NCBI GenBank assembly: GCA_010645155.1
Contig: CM021315.1
Location: 9,104,819 to 9,168,818 of the forward strand
Reading direction: 5' to 3'
Length of the DNA: 64,000 nt
Origin: Tigriopus japonicus
Lineage: Eukaryota > Arthropoda > Copepoda > Harpacticoida > Harpacticidae
Below the pieces are notes generated by a model. The model did not search any database, had not been told where the DNA came from, and saw only the letters and a list, made by a program, of their open reading frames with translations. The translations under genes and the position numbers were made by a program. Below, one piece after another: positions 62,746-64,000 of the stretch. The stretch's first letter is position 1. Each line of letters begins with the position of its first letter.

Positions 62746-62945
62746 AAGGAAGCCAGAGTGGCCGCGCGTACTAATGCGTTCTTATAAGAGCCGAGTGTAA
62801 GTGCTTCCCCAGACGGCGTAGGTTCGAATCCTGCTGGGGGTCGGAATGAAGCTGTCGTGAGAAATCCTTGTTTACAGGGAATCGCATTCCTTGTAGCGGT
62901 AGTAGAAAATCCGCAAACACAACAAAAAATAATAAAAATAAAGAA
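62746..62945 (+). mobile_element. tRNA-headed SINE S1, full copy
   Basis: Head AAGGAAGCCAGAGTGGCCGC, class II tRNA shape, B box GGTTCGAATCC, tail TTTACAGGGAATCGCATTCC and TTGTAGCGGTAGTAGAAAAT, then A-rich DNA. Confidence 0.88.
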
Positions 62946-63540
62946 ATGATGGAGAGCAGAGAAATGAAATTTTGGAACAGTATTTGTTGAGGCAAATTAC
63001 AAGCGTTAAATGATTCGTAGTGATTGACCTTAAGTGTTTGCTTATACCTAGAAAGGATGGGAAGAACCAAGAGGGGGAGATACTAGGATTGCTTGTTTTT
63101 TACTACTTTTAAAAGCACCAACATATATGAAATCTGAGAAAGGGGAGTAGTAACGTTTCCCTTTGAAAGTTCTGACCCTTTTTAACGTTTGCAAGGTTTT
63201 TGTTCATTCAGACTTTTTAGCGTTTTTGTACATCACTTCTGGCCCAAACATTTTCAAAAAGTGTCAATAAATTCTGTTTTAATTGTCTCTAATTACGTCC
63301 TTAACTTTTTTGATATTAATTTTTCAAGGTTATCAAAATAAGAAATCTTTTGCTTGTCTTCACTCCAGGCGCCCACAATTGAAAAGTAACTTTGAGTGGG
63401 GAAACATTAATTATTGTCTTCAAAGACAGTCAGAGGGATATTTGTTAAGCGAAGAAACTTTTCGCATCACACGTTACCAGAGATAATAATTTTTCCACAG
63501 CAAAATTGAAGATTTTTTTTTCCTTTTCACACCTACATCC

Positions 63541-63660
63541 TTTATAGATGATTCCTGCTCAATATTACAACCTCCATTGTCTGAGTGGTGCTTCTAATTT
63601 TAACTGCCCCTTACAACATTGTACGTAATTTCATCCCATTTAAAGCCAACTCAAAAGTAG
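63541..63660 (-). pseudogene. LINE family L1x fragment
   Basis: GATGATTCCTGCTCAATATT, ACAACCTCCATTGTCTGAGT and AATTTCATCCCATTTAAAGC match the same strand and order at 59745-59860. Too short for any coding function. Confidence 0.6.
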
Positions 63661-63842
63661 TCATTGACTAGACTTGTAGAGGACTGTTAGATTTCGAGTT
63701 CGATTTTTGCCATAGTTTTGTTGTTTTGGTCCCTACGGGTCAAGAAGCTCAAGGCTAGGAAAAATATGCTCCACAGAAAAACTGAATACGTCTCCGAGCC
63801 TTACAGTCATCATCACTAATCTTCTCAACTAGCAAGATACCT

Positions 63843-63943
63843 AAGGTTAGTTTTTTAGAGGCAAAGATCGATCTCAAGATTGGACTTATCCTGCTAAAGT
63901 ACGATCTTGAGATCGATCTTTTACGTCCAAAAAACTAGCCTCT
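63843..63943. mobile_element. GATCGATCT hairpin element, compact copy
   Basis: AGGTTAGTTTTTTAGAGGCA with AAAGATCGATCTCAAGATTG on the left; inverse CGATCTTGAGATCGATCTTT and CCAAAAAACTAGCCTC on the right. Confidence 0.8.
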
Positions 63944-64000
63944 AATCTCCAAGTAAAGTACGGCAGCACTCTCAACTCGAAATCCAATGTTATAACTACT

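Overview
The window is eukaryotic nuclear DNA, most likely from an arthropod and plausibly a crustacean such as a copepod. It is AT-rich, its genes are split by GT-AG introns of 60 bp to 13 kb, and it holds an arthropod-type SmydA methyltransferase, an ionotropic receptor and cytosolic sulfotransferases among many SINEs, LINEs and short inverted-repeat transposons. One assembly gap (20556-20659) is present. I joined exons by hand by matching reading frame and splice phase.

Left part (1-20.3 kb): an eleven-exon SmydA-type SET/MYND gene lies on the minus strand (20294 to 1117, 543 codons). Its 13-kb second intron contains a complete ten-exon plus-strand gene (6185-11977, 710 codons). That gene encodes a secreted protein whose best likeness, from memory of sequence pattern, is an uncharacterised bacterial family. 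The same intron holds a 15-copy minisatellite, a hAT-like MITE with perfect 8-bp target duplications, and foldback elements.

Middle part (21.5-47.3 kb): four plus-strand cytosolic sulfotransferase genes (A-D here) share an identical five-exon structure. A and D are intact. B and C are full length with correct splice phases, but both carry TGA at the codon that is Cys in A and D. B and C came from a larger duplication, and comparing them exposes transposon insertions (in B) and empty sites (in C). Between B and C lie a mariner copy broken by an LTR, and a 4-kb LINE inserted in an older inverted-repeat element.

Right part (47.3-64 kb): LINE and hAT remnants, a divergent ionotropic receptor gene (52553-54433, 534 aa), nested foldback elements, a secreted kelch-repeat gene on the minus strand (58182 to 56168, 369 aa), further LINE fragments and a tRNA-headed SINE. 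The SINE's 3' tail matches the 3' tail of the local LINE family, which suggests a SINE-LINE partnership. No prokaryotic operon, CRISPR array or confident functional tRNA gene was seen.
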